Positions 33,625 through 42,573 of a DNA stretch of 64,000 nt are shown in pieces. The notes under the pieces were generated by a model. It ran no database searches. It was given only the letters and a program-made list of their open reading frames with translations, and was not told the DNA's origin. The stretch covers positions 496,001 through 560,000 of the forward strand of contig CYUK01000003.1 of assembly GCA_001299455.1 (NCBI GenBank), in the 5' to 3' direction. The translations under genes and the position numbers were made by a program. The DNA is from Clostridiales bacterium SIT11 (GTDB taxonomy: Bacteria > Bacillota > Clostridia > Tissierellales > Peptoniphilaceae). Numbering within the stretch: the stretch's first letter is position 1; each line of letters begins with the position of its first letter.

Positions 33625-33759
33625 TTAAATGTTTTTTAAAGAACGAAAATAGTATCTTTTTAAGTAATATTTGAATTGTAAAAAAGATGCAGAATAATTC
33701 CACTTCTCTAATCACTTAATATTTTCTTGTCTATAATTTGCCAGACAGTGTCCGTTAAA

Positions 33760-34206
33760 TTACATCTCATTAATTCTATTTGAAATAATTCTCACTATAC
33801 CAACAACCTTATCAAAGGTCAGATCTCCAATATACTTATTTTCACTGAGATATACTTCCCACAAGGATCTTAGGTATGAATCTTCTTTTATGTCCTCGAT
33901 TATTTCCTCATAGTCTTGCATTTCCTCCTGACTTCCTCTTTTGTCGGAAGTTCTTTCTATTGCTTCTTTTAAAATTTTATAATCTTTATCATCTTTTTTT
34001 AGTTTGTAGAGGGTGTATAGGTCGTAAAAGTCTCTCATTCGTGTGGTTGTTATATTTCTTCTAATTATGGTTTCATATTTTTCAGCTACAATTGTTTCTA
34101 ATGTATATACCATTATCTTTATATCTTCTTTGCTAAAGATACATGGATAGATGTATTCTATTTCCCTTGGTATTGTTGCTTCTCCCGTTGTTAGGTCAAG
34201 TTTCAT
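33760..34206 (-). pseudogene. AbiEii toxin, C-terminal fragment
   Basis: The fragment (148 codons) begins inside the toxin at KLDLTTGEATIPREIEY and carries LETIVAEKYETIIRRNITTTRMRDFYDLYTL, the conserved AbiEii C-terminal half. The N-terminal nucleotidyltransferase core (the GSxxLD-type site) is missing. The remaining N-terminus (35218-35289) lies on the far side of an AraC-type gene. The system's toxin is therefore inactive. Confidence 0.85.
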
Positions 34207-34245
34207 GGGACTTTTTACTCATTCCTATTTTTACTAATAGCCATC

Positions 34246-34273
34246 AAAAAAGCACCTACCATTTGATAGATGC
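34246..34273 (-). terminator. Terminator of the AraC-type gene
   Basis: GCATCTATC / GGTAGGTGC stem (34265-34273 with 34252-34260, two G-U pairs) followed by TTTTTT on the minus strand. Confidence 0.75.
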
Positions 34274-34290
34274 CGTTAAATGAATTTAAA

Positions 34291-35139
34291 TTATTCTTTT
34301 ACTATTGGAACCCATAATTCCATTTTATAATCTTCTGAATTAGGGTCTCCATCTCCATATACTTCAAAATCAGGACTTTCATCATGTCTATATCCTTCTT
34401 TAGGAAAGAAATATGAAATAATATACTTCCATCCTTCGTGAATGCACTTTGGTATAGGTCCTTGTAAACTTACAATAGCATACTCTTTTTCAGGAATGCT
34501 AAGCGTATCCAAACCTAACTCCTTAGCTTTTAGCTCATCCGTCAAATCAAAACCAGCTAAATATATAAATGAATCTTCTTCATCCATTAGATAGTCATAT
34601 CCTACGCCAAAGATTTGACCATTACCAAACTCTTCAAATTTTTCTCTTGGTATTTTTTCAACTAGTCTATCCCAAACTTTTGGGAAATTTGAACTCTTAG
34701 TTACATCTGATTTAATACCAGCTACTTTAAACGCTTTCTTTTTCTCAATTTTAATATCCATTTGATTTCCTCCTTGAACTGAAATTGAAAAGTAGATCCT
34801 TGGGAAATATTGATACTTTTCTCCTTTTTTTACTTGACCTGGAGTTAGCTTATGAAAACTTTTAAAAGCTAAGGCAAAAGAATCCTGAGAATTATAACCA
34901 TATTTTATTGCGATGTCTATAATTCTTTTATCTGAATTTTTTAAATCAATTGCAGCATTTGTCATCTTTCTTAATCTTATATATTCAGATAATGAATATC
35001 CTGATATGATTGAAAATATTCTTGAAAACATTGGAAATGAATATCCTGTTATCCGTGTTATTTCTTTTTCATCAAGTTCATCAGTTAAGTTATCTTCAAT
35101 ATAGTCTATTGCTAAGTTAAAAGATTTCATTATATCCAT
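34291..35139 (-). CDS. AraC family regulator with GyrI-like effector domain (inserted in abiEii)
   Basis: The protein has 282 residues from the ATG at 35139 (an upstream ATG adds six residues and has no better RBS). Two AraC HTH units cover about 1-105 (YIEDNLTDELDEKEITRITG, IDIAIKYGYNSQDSFALAFK, FHKLTPGQVKK). A GyrI-like/SOUL-type ligand domain follows (about 128-282: VAGIKSDVTKSSNFPKVWDRL, ending MELWVPI). Such proteins sense small hydrophobic compounds or drugs. With its own promoter region and terminator, it splits the AbiEii toxin gene, so it arrived as an insertion. Confidence 0.9.
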   Translation of the reverse strand: MDIMKSFNLAIDYIEDNLTDELDEKEITRITGYSFPMFSRIFSIISGYSLSEYIRLRKMTNAAIDLKNSDKRIIDIAIKYGYNSQDSFALAFKSFHKLTPGQVKKGEKYQYFPRIYFSISVQGGNQMDIKIEKKKAFKVAGIKSDVTKSSNFPKVWDRLVEKIPREKFEEFGNGQIFGVGYDYLMDEEDSFIYLAGFDLTDELKAKELGLDTLSIPEKEYAIVSLQGPIPKCIHEGWKYIISYFFPKEGYRHDESPDFEVYGDGDPNSEDYKMELWVPIVKE

Positions 35140-35217
35140 ATTCCCACCACTTTCCATTTAAATTGTACAAGGATTTATTAAATTATACCCGATAATGCTA
35201 ATACAAATATTATAGCA

Positions 35218-35289
35218 TCACATATTTATACTATTTTTCTTCTCTGCCAGACTTCTTATCTTGCTCTTTATGCTCTCGATATTAATCAC
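35218..35289 (-). pseudogene. AbiEii toxin, N-terminal stub
   Basis: A GTG overlapping the AbiEi stop (CGTGATT) opens 23 codons (INIESIKSKIRSLAEKKNSI) and then hits TGA. This matches the usual coupling of abiEi to abiEii and the basic helical start of AbiEii. Its continuation is the fragment at 33760-34206. Confidence 0.65.
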
Positions 35290-35873
35290 GATAATACCTC
35301 CATGTATTTTCTAATTTCATCTTCTATTTTAAATAATCTACTGTATTTTATGAGTCGCCTTAGATTTTTATTTGTTGATTTAAAATATCTTTTTATGGCT
35401 TCTGTAAAAATTTGCTTATCTATTTTTTCTCTGTCGATTATGATATCGCAAATTGTTCTTTCGATATCGTAAACTGGAATAAGGTTGCCTTGTGGTGATT
35501 TTATTTCTGCCTTTCCAAGTTCGTATAAATCTTTTTTTACATAGTGAACTTGTAAATCTTCATATCTTTTTTTGATATGGCTTGCATTGTAGCCTTGGGG
35601 TACAGATATATGAAATACATTTGGAGTCCTATCGGATAGGTCGTGGAGGTAGAGGGCTGTTTGATGGGAAAATATAATTCGATTACTATTAGATGATATT
35701 AGAATAAAATCGTCTATAACTTTCCCTTTTAATTGATATAGTCCCGGTCTTAATCTTTCTAATTGTCCGATTTTTGTTAATTCTGATAAATTATGCCTAG
35801 TATATCCAAGTTCTTCTGCTTCTTTGTTGGTGATTACTAAATTTTCTTGTATATATTCTTTAAGTGTATTCAT
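35286..35873 (-). CDS. abiEi: AbiEi-type antitoxin/transcriptional repressor
   Basis: This 195-residue protein has an N-terminal winged helix (EYIQENLVITNKEAEELGYT, LTKIGQLERLRPGLYQL) and the AbiEi core (ISSNSNRIIFSHQTALYLHDLSDR, FHISVPQGYNASHIKKR, IPVYDIERTICDIIIDR). AbiEi is the antitoxin of type IV toxin-antitoxin systems and represses its own promoter. It is intact here although its toxin is split. The promoter carries a palindromic operator (35894-35919). Confidence 0.92.
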   Translation of the reverse strand: MNTLKEYIQENLVITNKEAEELGYTRHNLSELTKIGQLERLRPGLYQLKGKVIDDFILISSNSNRIIFSHQTALYLHDLSDRTPNVFHISVPQGYNASHIKKRYEDLQVHYVKKDLYELGKAEIKSPQGNLIPVYDIERTICDIIIDREKIDKQIFTEAIKRYFKSTNKNLRRLIKYSRLFKIEDEIRKYMEVLS

Positions 35874-35893
35874 AGTCCGCCTCCTCTCGTTTA

Positions 35894-35929
35894 CGCTTTT
35901 ATTATATATTATAAAAGCGAATATGTAAA
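35894..35929 (-). promoter_or_regulatory. abiE promoter with palindromic operator
   Basis: Minus strand: TTTACA (35924-35929), 17 bp, TATAAT (35901-35906). A perfect 9-bp inverted repeat CGCTTTTAT/ATAAAAGCG (35894-35902, 35911-35919) covers the -10, as expected for AbiEi autorepression. Confidence 0.8.
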
Positions 35930-35989
35930 GCTGGCTTGTGAATGCTTTATATTTTAAAAAGGATGTAACGAATCCTTACTCCCTTCAAT

Positions 35990-36222
35990 AAAAAAAGAGC
36001 AGCTTTTAAGCCACTCTTGTAGAAAGTATAAAATGAGTTAATTATATTTTTTGTGTCTCCTCATACTAGTCTCAAAACAACTCTCACGTCCATATAGTTT
36101 TTTTGAGTCTTTTTGACATATCCTTCTTCATCTTTTTCAAATACAAAATGCTTATAAAACTGCTTAAAATGCAGGATTTCTAAATTTACATCTTTTGTAT
36201 CAACGCTATGGTCTCCACATGG
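35990..36222. repeat. Direct repeat containing the last 11 codons of rlmCD (island-internal copy, attachment-site-like)
   Basis: This 233-bp segment matches 51308-51541. It includes, on the minus strand, HVETIALIQKM-stop (rlmCD itself ends HVEAIALIQKM), a short open tail (LEILHFKQFYKHFVFEKDE) and a terminator hairpin (AGAGTGGCTT/AAGCTGCTCT then T-run). Homology stops abruptly at CCACATGG. Typical of an integration core left after insertion at the 3' end of a gene, here extended by element-end sequence. Confidence 0.75.
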
Positions 36223-36329
36223 CTTGAGTGGTCAGTATGGATAAATTTCAATGTTTTTCAAAAACCTCGTATGTGGGAATATGTCAATTAGTACATGTCT
36301 TATGGTACATGATATCATTCTAAAGCAAA

Positions 36330-36357
36330 GAAAAACAGCCCTACAAGAGAGCTGTTT
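36330..36357 (-). terminator. Terminator of the FtsX-type ABC operon
   Basis: AACAGC/GCTGTT stem followed by TTTTTC on the minus strand, about 170 bp after the permease stop. The 36223-36526 gap otherwise shows no gene. Confidence 0.65.
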
Positions 36358-36526
36358 AACTCTTCTAATTGTCCTATTTTATAATACTCCGATTAAATAG
36401 TTTTCTAACATTGCTATAGGCAATAACAGAAAAAACCACGAGAATTATTATGATAAAAAACGAAAAGATCGTCATAATTTATATGATAAATGTCATTGAT
36501 ATTAGTAATAAATATATTTCCCCATA

Positions 36527-38878
36527 CTATTTCCTCTTCGTAATCAATATGGTATCAACAATCCTCAAAACAATTCTTCCAATGAAATACATAATAATAG
36601 AATACAATATAAATTCGATAATTGGGAATCTATATTGCAATCCACCAAGAATCGGATCATTATTTGTATAAACGTGAAGACCATACGAAATAATAACTCC
36701 ACCTATTAAAGTAATTATAAGAATTCTCTTCATATAGTAACAATTTTCGTTCATAAGCATACTAATACGTTGAGATTTACTCATACCTACAAGATTTAAG
36801 AAAGAAATCTCTTTCTTCCTACTAATAGCATTTGTAAAGTAAGTATTTATTAAGTTTCCAACACCCATAATTAAAATTAATATAGTTATTGATAAAAGAA
36901 ACTTTTTACTAGTTTTTAAAGAAACTTTATATTCATCTACCGCATTTAAATAGGTTTCCATTTTTAATGGATGCATATTTATCAATTGTTTTACTTTATT
37001 TACAGTACTTTTTTGAGCCTTTAATGTCTTATCTTTTAATTCAAGTCTCAATTCATAATTAAAATTAGTATTAGTATCTCCAAAATAATTCAATGAATTA
37101 TCTGGAATATAAAAGTATATCCCACTACTTAAAGTATCGGTTATACCCATTACTTTAGCCGTAAAACCTTTGCCATTTTGTTGAAATTTTACTTCGTCAC
37201 CTATTTGTACATCCCATCCATAATATTTTTTTATTTCTTTTGGCTGATTAACAATAACTCCCTTTTCTTTGGTCAACTTCGAGTATGAGGTATTTCCCTC
37301 TATAAGTTTGTTATTAAGAAAGCTTTCTTGTTGATTAGTATATCCTACAATACTCAAATCTTCTGAGTTTCCATTTGGACTTACGAAAGTTGCATTTGTA
37401 CCTTTTACCACTTCAATTTTTTCTACATTATCAACCTCTTCTAATGAACGAATTAAGTTATTATCTAATGGATTTCTTTTTTCCATATCACCATTAATTT
37501 CATCATTAGAACTGCCCAAAATAGAATCTTCATTTGACATAATACTTATTTCATAATTTGTATAACTTTTTCTTGCTAATTGTTCTGGATCAAAGGATTT
37601 TAAAAAAGCATAAGATGAAACGAGCAATACTCCTCCAATACTTAGTGATAGAATCATAGTTATTGTCTTTCTAGGATCTCTTTTTATATTAAGCCATGCT
37701 ATAAATTTAGGTGTAACAAAACTATTTTCCTTTCTCTTTACCAGATGGCTTGTAGATTGACCACTTGTAAAAAGTTCTTTAGCAGAAATTCTATTTATAT
37801 CTTTTCTTATAGAGATTGCCGAAGATTTAAGAACCATAAAAATATACAAACTGCTAAGTATTAAAGTGACTATTATATATAATGGATTATGTTCTAATAA
37901 AAATATTAGTCCATTTCTGTTATTGATAAAAAATATGCTAAAAGTCCCTAAAATTCCTAAGCAAATTCCTATTAGACCAATATATAATATCCTTTTATTT
38001 AGAATAATCATTGACTGTTTTCTACTTGCTCCTATCAATCTAAGAATTGCTATATTTTTCCTATCTTCTAATGTAAAAACATATAAAATATTATGGATAA
38101 TTAAATAAGAAACTACTCCTAACAATACTGCCAATATTAAGAGCATAATATATTGATCTGTATTAACCAAATTCATATAACTAAAATACATATCAAAAAA
38201 GTGAACGCCAGATTCTTCTACTTTATATTTAGCTGCTATTGAATTTATCTCATTTTTTAGCATATCTTCAGAGTATGAATTTGGTGATTTCATACTTAGT
38301 TGTACTAAGTAATTATCAACTTGGCCAAATTTATCAACATAAGATTTAGATACAAATACAGGATATGTTCCTTCTACACCTTCATTATATAAAATTCCAC
38401 TTATTATATATTTTTTTGAACCATTACCTAAATTTAGATTTATGCTTTCTTTTATATCAACTTTTTTGTTAATACGCTTTAAGTAGCTTTCAGACACTAT
38501 TATCTCATTATCTTTTTGAGGATAAGATCCTTCTATATTATTTACATTCCCTAAGTCACGTAAATCTGAATCCATATATGCAACTCTTAGATTTATATCA
38601 CCTATACTAACTTCTGGAAAAATATATCCTATTCCTGCTTTTTTTATGCTCTTCTCTGATTTTATCCCTTCAACTTGTTTAGGGTTTACTTTAATTAATG
38701 ATGCTTGATGTCCATTTTCTAGTTTTTCCTGAAACATTAATTTAGCACTTATAGAATACAAACTCATTATGCTAATAAAGACAAAAGATAAAATTATAGT
38801 CAGCAATATTGTAAAACTTTTCATTTTATTAACTTTCAAATCTCTTTTGACATATGTTTTCAGGATATTATTTTTCAT
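36527..38878 (-). CDS. FtsX-type ABC transporter permease (antimicrobial peptide type)
   Basis: The protein has 783 residues from the ATG at 38878 (GGAGGA 8 nt upstream, overlapping the ATPase stop). An N-terminal membrane helix (about 20-45) is followed by a ~190-residue extracellular domain, three helices (about 245-355), another membrane helix near 405, a second extracellular domain (about 430-650) and three terminal helices. This two-FtsX arrangement is that of MacB/YknZ-type and bacitracin/lantibiotic-efflux permeases. Coupled to an MJ0796-type ATPase and downstream of a two-component system, it probably removes or senses a peptide antibiotic. Confidence 0.85.
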   Translation of the reverse strand: MKNNILKTYVKRDLKVNKMKSFTILLTIILSFVFISIMSLYSISAKLMFQEKLENGHQASLIKVNPKQVEGIKSEKSIKKAGIGYIFPEVSIGDINLRVAYMDSDLRDLGNVNNIEGSYPQKDNEIIVSESYLKRINKKVDIKESINLNLGNGSKKYIISGILYNEGVEGTYPVFVSKSYVDKFGQVDNYLVQLSMKSPNSYSEDMLKNEINSIAAKYKVEESGVHFFDMYFSYMNLVNTDQYIMLLILAVLLGVVSYLIIHNILYVFTLEDRKNIAILRLIGASRKQSMIILNKRILYIGLIGICLGILGTFSIFFINNRNGLIFLLEHNPLYIIVTLILSSLYIFMVLKSSAISIRKDINRISAKELFTSGQSTSHLVKRKENSFVTPKFIAWLNIKRDPRKTITMILSLSIGGVLLVSSYAFLKSFDPEQLARKSYTNYEISIMSNEDSILGSSNDEINGDMEKRNPLDNNLIRSLEEVDNVEKIEVVKGTNATFVSPNGNSEDLSIVGYTNQQESFLNNKLIEGNTSYSKLTKEKGVIVNQPKEIKKYYGWDVQIGDEVKFQQNGKGFTAKVMGITDTLSSGIYFYIPDNSLNYFGDTNTNFNYELRLELKDKTLKAQKSTVNKVKQLINMHPLKMETYLNAVDEYKVSLKTSKKFLLSITILILIMGVGNLINTYFTNAISRKKEISFLNLVGMSKSQRISMLMNENCYYMKRILIITLIGGVIISYGLHVYTNNDPILGGLQYRFPIIEFILYSIIMYFIGRIVLRIVDTILITKRK

Positions 38879-39548
38879 TTTTTTTATCCTCCACAATTTG
38901 ACCATCTAATATGCGTATAACTCTATTGCAATACTTTGTTAATTCTAAATTGTGTGTAATCATTATAATTGTCTGATTAAATTTTTTATTCATCTGAACA
39001 AATAGCTCCATTATATTTTGACTATTTCTTTGATCCAAATTTCCTGTTGGTTCGTCTGCTAAAATTACTTTTGGTTTAGAAATGAGAGCTCTGGCAATAG
39101 CTACTCTTTGTTGTTGTCCTCCTGACAATTGATTTGGGAAAGCAGATATTTTTTGTTTTATCTCTAACAAATCTAAAATTTCATCCAAATAGTCGTTATC
39201 GGCTTCTTTGCCATCTAAATTTAAAGGTAAAATTATATTTTCTCGAACATTTAAGATAGGAATTAGATTGTATTCTTGGAATATAAACCCTATATTCTTT
39301 CTACGATACTCTGTTAATTCTTCCTCATTTAAATTATTTAATTCCACATCATCAAACATAATTTTCCCCTCTGTTTGATGATCAATCCCTCCTATAAGAT
39401 TTAACAATGTTGTCTTCCCCGAACCACTGTCTCCAATAATAGATAAAAATTCTCCTTCCTTAACAGTAAAACTTACATCATTTACTGCTTTGACTTCTAT
39501 TTCTCCTTGTTTGTATATTTTTTTCACTTTATCTATAATTAAAGTCAT
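38868..39548 (-). CDS. ABC transporter ATP-binding protein (MacB/LolD type)
   Basis: This 226-residue ATPase has Walker A IGDSGSGKTTLLN, the diagnostic IGFIFQEYNLIPILNVRENI (Q-loop), signature LSGGQQQRVAIARAL and Walker B VILADEPTGNLD, then H-loop ITHNLEL. This is the sub-family that pairs with FtsX permeases. RBS AAGGAGG precedes the ATG. It is driven by the box-containing promoter at 39797-39837, with a 250-nt leader in which I see no other gene. Confidence 0.93.
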   Translation of the reverse strand: MTLIIDKVKKIYKQGEIEVKAVNDVSFTVKEGEFLSIIGDSGSGKTTLLNLIGGIDHQTEGKIMFDDVELNNLNEEELTEYRRKNIGFIFQEYNLIPILNVRENIILPLNLDGKEADNDYLDEILDLLEIKQKISAFPNQLSGGQQQRVAIARALISKPKVILADEPTGNLDQRNSQNIMELFVQMNKKFNQTIIMITHNLELTKYCNRVIRILDGQIVEDKKNEK

Positions 39549-39796
39549 TAAACATCCTCCTTAAATTTGAAAATCTATTTATCTGTTGATTCACAATTGT
39601 ATCATCAAAATAATCATACATACTATAAATCGTTTACTATCAACAGCCTTACCACAAACTTATACTTCATTAAAATCTAAAGTCTTAAGTTCTTATTCTT
39701 TAGTTATTCCTAACTATTTTTATTTATTTTCTCAGTTTACTAGAATAATTCATTGCTTTACCAACCTTAAATGTTATTAATTTCCACCTTTCTTTA

Positions 39797-39837
39797 ATTT
39801 TATATTTTTTTGAATTCTATTTCAGCTAACTTTTGTG
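39797..39837 (-). promoter_or_regulatory. Promoter with conserved box upstream of the FtsX-type ABC operon
   Basis: Minus strand: box CACAAAAGTTAGCTG (39823-39837), exactly 20 bp, then TAAAAT (39797-39802). It lies directly after the response-regulator terminator. Same box and spacing as at 28718-28758 and 42091-42131. Confidence 0.65.
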
Positions 39838-39840
39838 AAT

Positions 39841-39872
39841 AAAAAAGCACTAGAATTCTAAAATTCTAATGC
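39841..39872 (-). terminator. Terminator of the two-component system operon
   Basis: GCATTAGAATT/AATTCTAGTGC stem followed by TTTTTT on the minus strand, 7 bp after the regulator stop. Confidence 0.8.
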
Positions 39873-39878
39873 CTGTCT

Positions 39879-40484
39879 CTAAAATGAATCAACATATCCT
39901 AATTCACGCACTTTATCGATCATTTCTTGGTAATTTCGAACACCTAACTTTTGGTATATTCTTGATAAGGATACGGCTAGGCTCCGTACATTTGTGTTTA
40001 GTTCTTTAGCTAGTTCTTTCCTTGATAGCCCCTTTGAATAAAGCTTAACTATATGAATTTCACTTTTTGTTAATGGCTCTAACATATGGTTTTCTTCTAG
40101 AAAGATGGCTTTGCCTTTGAGAGCTATGGATTTTATATCTTCTATGAGTTTACTTGTCTCTTCTTCCTTGGAAATAAATCCTTTACATCCAATTCTTTTT
40201 GCTCTTTTAATATAGAAGTCTAATTTATAGGCTGTTAAAATGACGATTTTGATGTCTTCAAATTTATGAATCAGTTCTTCAGCTAGGTCTAAACCATTTA
40301 TTCTTCCCTCAATTCCTGTTAAATTTATATCTATAAGTAACAAGTCATAATTAAGGATGGATTTATTTGTATTGAGGTCTCTAAGATTATTGACTATATC
40401 TACAGAAATAGATTCATCGGTCTCTAAACTCATTTTTAAAGAAGTTGCGACCATTTTATGATCTTCTATTAATAAGATTTTCAT
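39879..40484 (-). CDS. NarL/FixJ-type response regulator (LuxR HTH)
   Basis: The protein has 201 residues from the ATG at 40484 (AGGAGG 7 nt upstream; the frame opens at TTG). The receiver has KILLIEDH, LLLIDINLTG (phospho-acceptor Asp about residue 52), LTAYK and GCKGFISKEE. The LuxR output domain is LTKSEIHIVKLYSKGLSRKE with LGVRNYQEMIDKVRELGYV. It overlaps the kinase gene. It probably activates the three box-containing promoters. Its output domain is nearly identical to the fragment at 28800-29076. Confidence 0.93.
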   Translation of the reverse strand: MKILLIEDHKMVATSLKMSLETDESISVDIVNNLRDLNTNKSILNYDLLLIDINLTGIEGRINGLDLAEELIHKFEDIKIVILTAYKLDFYIKRAKRIGCKGFISKEEETSKLIEDIKSIALKGKAIFLEENHMLEPLTKSEIHIVKLYSKGLSRKELAKELNTNVRSLAVSLSRIYQKLGVRNYQEMIDKVRELGYVDSF

Positions 40485-42003
40485 TGACAACCCTCCTATC
40501 TACTGGAACTTCTATCTTAAATTCGACAAATGATTCATCTAAGTCTTTTTGATTCTTAGAAAAATCAAAATCAAATTTTCCACCATATTCTTTTAAGTTG
40601 AATCTTAATATATTTAAGCCTATATTTCCCTCTACTATTTTTTCTTCATGGTCTAAATAATCTCCATAATTTTTTATTGTAAGGTGAATTTTATCGTTTA
40701 ACACTTTTAGAATAATGTCCGTACTATATCCTTTTGAATGTTTTAGTGCATTTATTAATAATTCATTGATACATTTATACATTAACTCCGCATAGGGCCT
40801 GGGCAAGTCTATATTTCTATCACATTCAAATTCTATAAGCATTTCATTGTTTAAATACATACTTTCTAAATCGACTATAAGCCTGTTATAGGCGTCATAA
40901 AGGGAGTTATAATCATTAAGCATGGGATTAAACGCATTTATTTCATGTCGGATCAAATCGTTTAACTTGTCCAGGTTTTCTATAATGTATTTTTTGCCAG
41001 ATCCTGAAAGATTATCCTCTATCCACCTTCGTATTGCTATGATAATCTGTAGAATGTCATCATGTAAAAATGTCTGTATCCTTAGGGTATTTAATTTTTC
41101 AATTTCTAAATTTCTATGTTTTTCCAGATAATAGGTAGCCAGCATTTCCTCAAAAGTTATCAAGTTTGATTTTTTATGTTTTTCAAACAATCTAAATTCT
41201 ACTAAAATCATGAAGAAGCTTAAAGAAAATACGATCACACCCAAAAAAGATAAGGAGGTTAAATATAACATAATAAATAAAAGAATAAATTCTGGAAATA
41301 TTTTTTTCAAAGATCGGGAGAAAAATATTAAACCACTTTTAATTCTTGTCTTACTCATCCTATACAGCACTACCAATTCAAGGAAGATACATGTAAATAA
41401 TTGATACTCACTTATAGAAACTAGACCCAAAGCTTCATATTTTTTGTATAGGAAAAAAGTTATTATAAATAAAGTTTGCAGTATTATCATTGTTTTACTT
41501 TCATATTTTCGAATATTTTTATCCCTTAAATAGAATATAGTTGGGGTCAACAATAAAATAATCACAAGATAATTAAATATTGAAGATGCTAAATAAGTAT
41601 TAAATTTCATCATGATTATTGATATGAAAATTCCTATTGTTGTCATTGGCAGTATAAACTTGTTTTTATTCCATGGGCTTATAAGGTTAAAACTTGCAAA
41701 TAGGATTAAGCTATAGATTAATAGTTCCATATACTTTCCTATTGATAAGTCTCTTAATATTAAGTCTTCTAAAAAAGTGAAAATAATAAATAATTCAACG
41801 ACTAGGCTATGCATCAGTATATAGTTTTTTTCAGCATTTAACACGCATATAATATAGGCTATAAAATTTATCATACTTAGTAAAAATACGATTAAAATCC
41901 CCATATCTACCGTCTGTTGATATCTTATAAATGGTGCTAAGGGAATAAACAAAATCACTTGCAGTAGTATATGTATCATTAAAATTAAATTTTGTTTTTT
42001 CAT
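40456..42003 (-). CDS. NarL-type (HisKA_3) sensor histidine kinase with multi-TM sensor
   Basis: This 515-residue protein has an N-terminal sensor of about eight membrane helices (residues 5-270) with short loops. The HisKA_3 dimerisation helix contains FLHDDILQ (phospho-acceptor His314, Asp315), and a C-terminal HATPase domain has CINELLINALKHSKG (N-box), IKNYGD and EGNIGLNILR (G-box). ComP/AgrC-like layout suggests detection of a peptide or membrane damage at the membrane. It forms an operon with the response regulator and is probably autoregulated through the box at 42117-42131. Confidence 0.9.
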   Translation of the reverse strand: MKKQNLILMIHILLQVILFIPLAPFIRYQQTVDMGILIVFLLSMINFIAYIICVLNAEKNYILMHSLVVELFIIFTFLEDLILRDLSIGKYMELLIYSLILFASFNLISPWNKNKFILPMTTIGIFISIIMMKFNTYLASSIFNYLVIILLLTPTIFYLRDKNIRKYESKTMIILQTLFIITFFLYKKYEALGLVSISEYQLFTCIFLELVVLYRMSKTRIKSGLIFFSRSLKKIFPEFILLFIMLYLTSLSFLGVIVFSLSFFMILVEFRLFEKHKKSNLITFEEMLATYYLEKHRNLEIEKLNTLRIQTFLHDDILQIIIAIRRWIEDNLSGSGKKYIIENLDKLNDLIRHEINAFNPMLNDYNSLYDAYNRLIVDLESMYLNNEMLIEFECDRNIDLPRPYAELMYKCINELLINALKHSKGYSTDIILKVLNDKIHLTIKNYGDYLDHEEKIVEGNIGLNILRFNLKEYGGKFDFDFSKNQKDLDESFVEFKIEVPVDRRVVNENLINRRS

Positions 42004-42090
42004 CCTATCCTCCCTTTAAATCCAATCTTACTTATTTTATATACAATGTAAATTCTTTATATTTCTATTTTAACTTCAACATTTAATACT

Positions 42091-42131
42091 ATTATAGGCA
42101 TATTAAGATAGAATTACAGCTAACTTTTGTG
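42091..42131 (-). promoter_or_regulatory. Promoter with conserved box upstream of the two-component system
   Basis: Minus strand: box CACAAAAGTTAGCTG (42117-42131), exactly 20 bp, then TATAAT (42091-42096). About 85 bp upstream of the kinase ATG. Its flanks differ from those of the other two copies, so conservation of the box is independent evidence for function. Confidence 0.7.
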
Positions 42132-42185
42132 TATCAAAACCTATAGAAATTAAATAACGTCATTACGCAATCTATTTAAATACAA

Positions 42186-42216
42186 GAAAAAGAGCGAAAG
42201 ATTTCTCTCTCGCTCA
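42186..42216 (-). terminator. Terminator after the ATP-binding/HTH protein remnant
   Basis: GAGCGA / TCGCTC stem then TTTTTC on the minus strand, about 60 bp after the remnant's stop. Confidence 0.65.
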
Positions 42217-42273
42217 AAGTATTTCTCCCAAATGAAGAATTTGATTTTCTTATTCACTTTATTTGTTTACTTT

Positions 42274-42551
42274 CTAATATCCATCTTTAGCACTGCCTAC
42301 ATACTCGATTATTTTTTCATCTGTAAGAACTTTTAAATCTCTCTTAATTGTACTTGCAGACACATATAATATATTAGAAAGCTCCAGCGATGTTATTTTT
42401 GCATTTTCTTTCATAACTTCTATAATCTTTTTACGTCTATCTTTTGGTTTTAAATTTTGAGTGTCTTTTTGAGTATCATTTTGGGTGTCATCATTTAAAT
42501 TCTTTAGGATGGATTGATATTTTGGACGAATGTTCCATTTAAAGGCCTATT
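42274..42551 (-). pseudogene. C-terminal remnant of an AlbA_2/COG2865-type ATP-binding regulator
   Basis: An open frame without a start encodes NDDTQNDTQKDTQ, then a winged helix (RRKKIIEVMKENAKITSLEL, VSASTIKRDLKVLTDEKIIE, YVGSAKDGY-stop). The repeated DTQ linker followed by a winged helix is typical of the C-terminus of AlbA_2-domain DNA-binding proteins. The N-terminal ~350 residues are missing. Confidence 0.6.
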
Positions 42552-42573
42552 TCAAAATTAAATCCAAATCCCA

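Noticed and set aside
36450-36671. 73-codon + strand frame at the end of the FtsX-type permease
   Set aside because: Mostly antisense to the permease gene, no RBS, Ile/Asn-rich by composition only.
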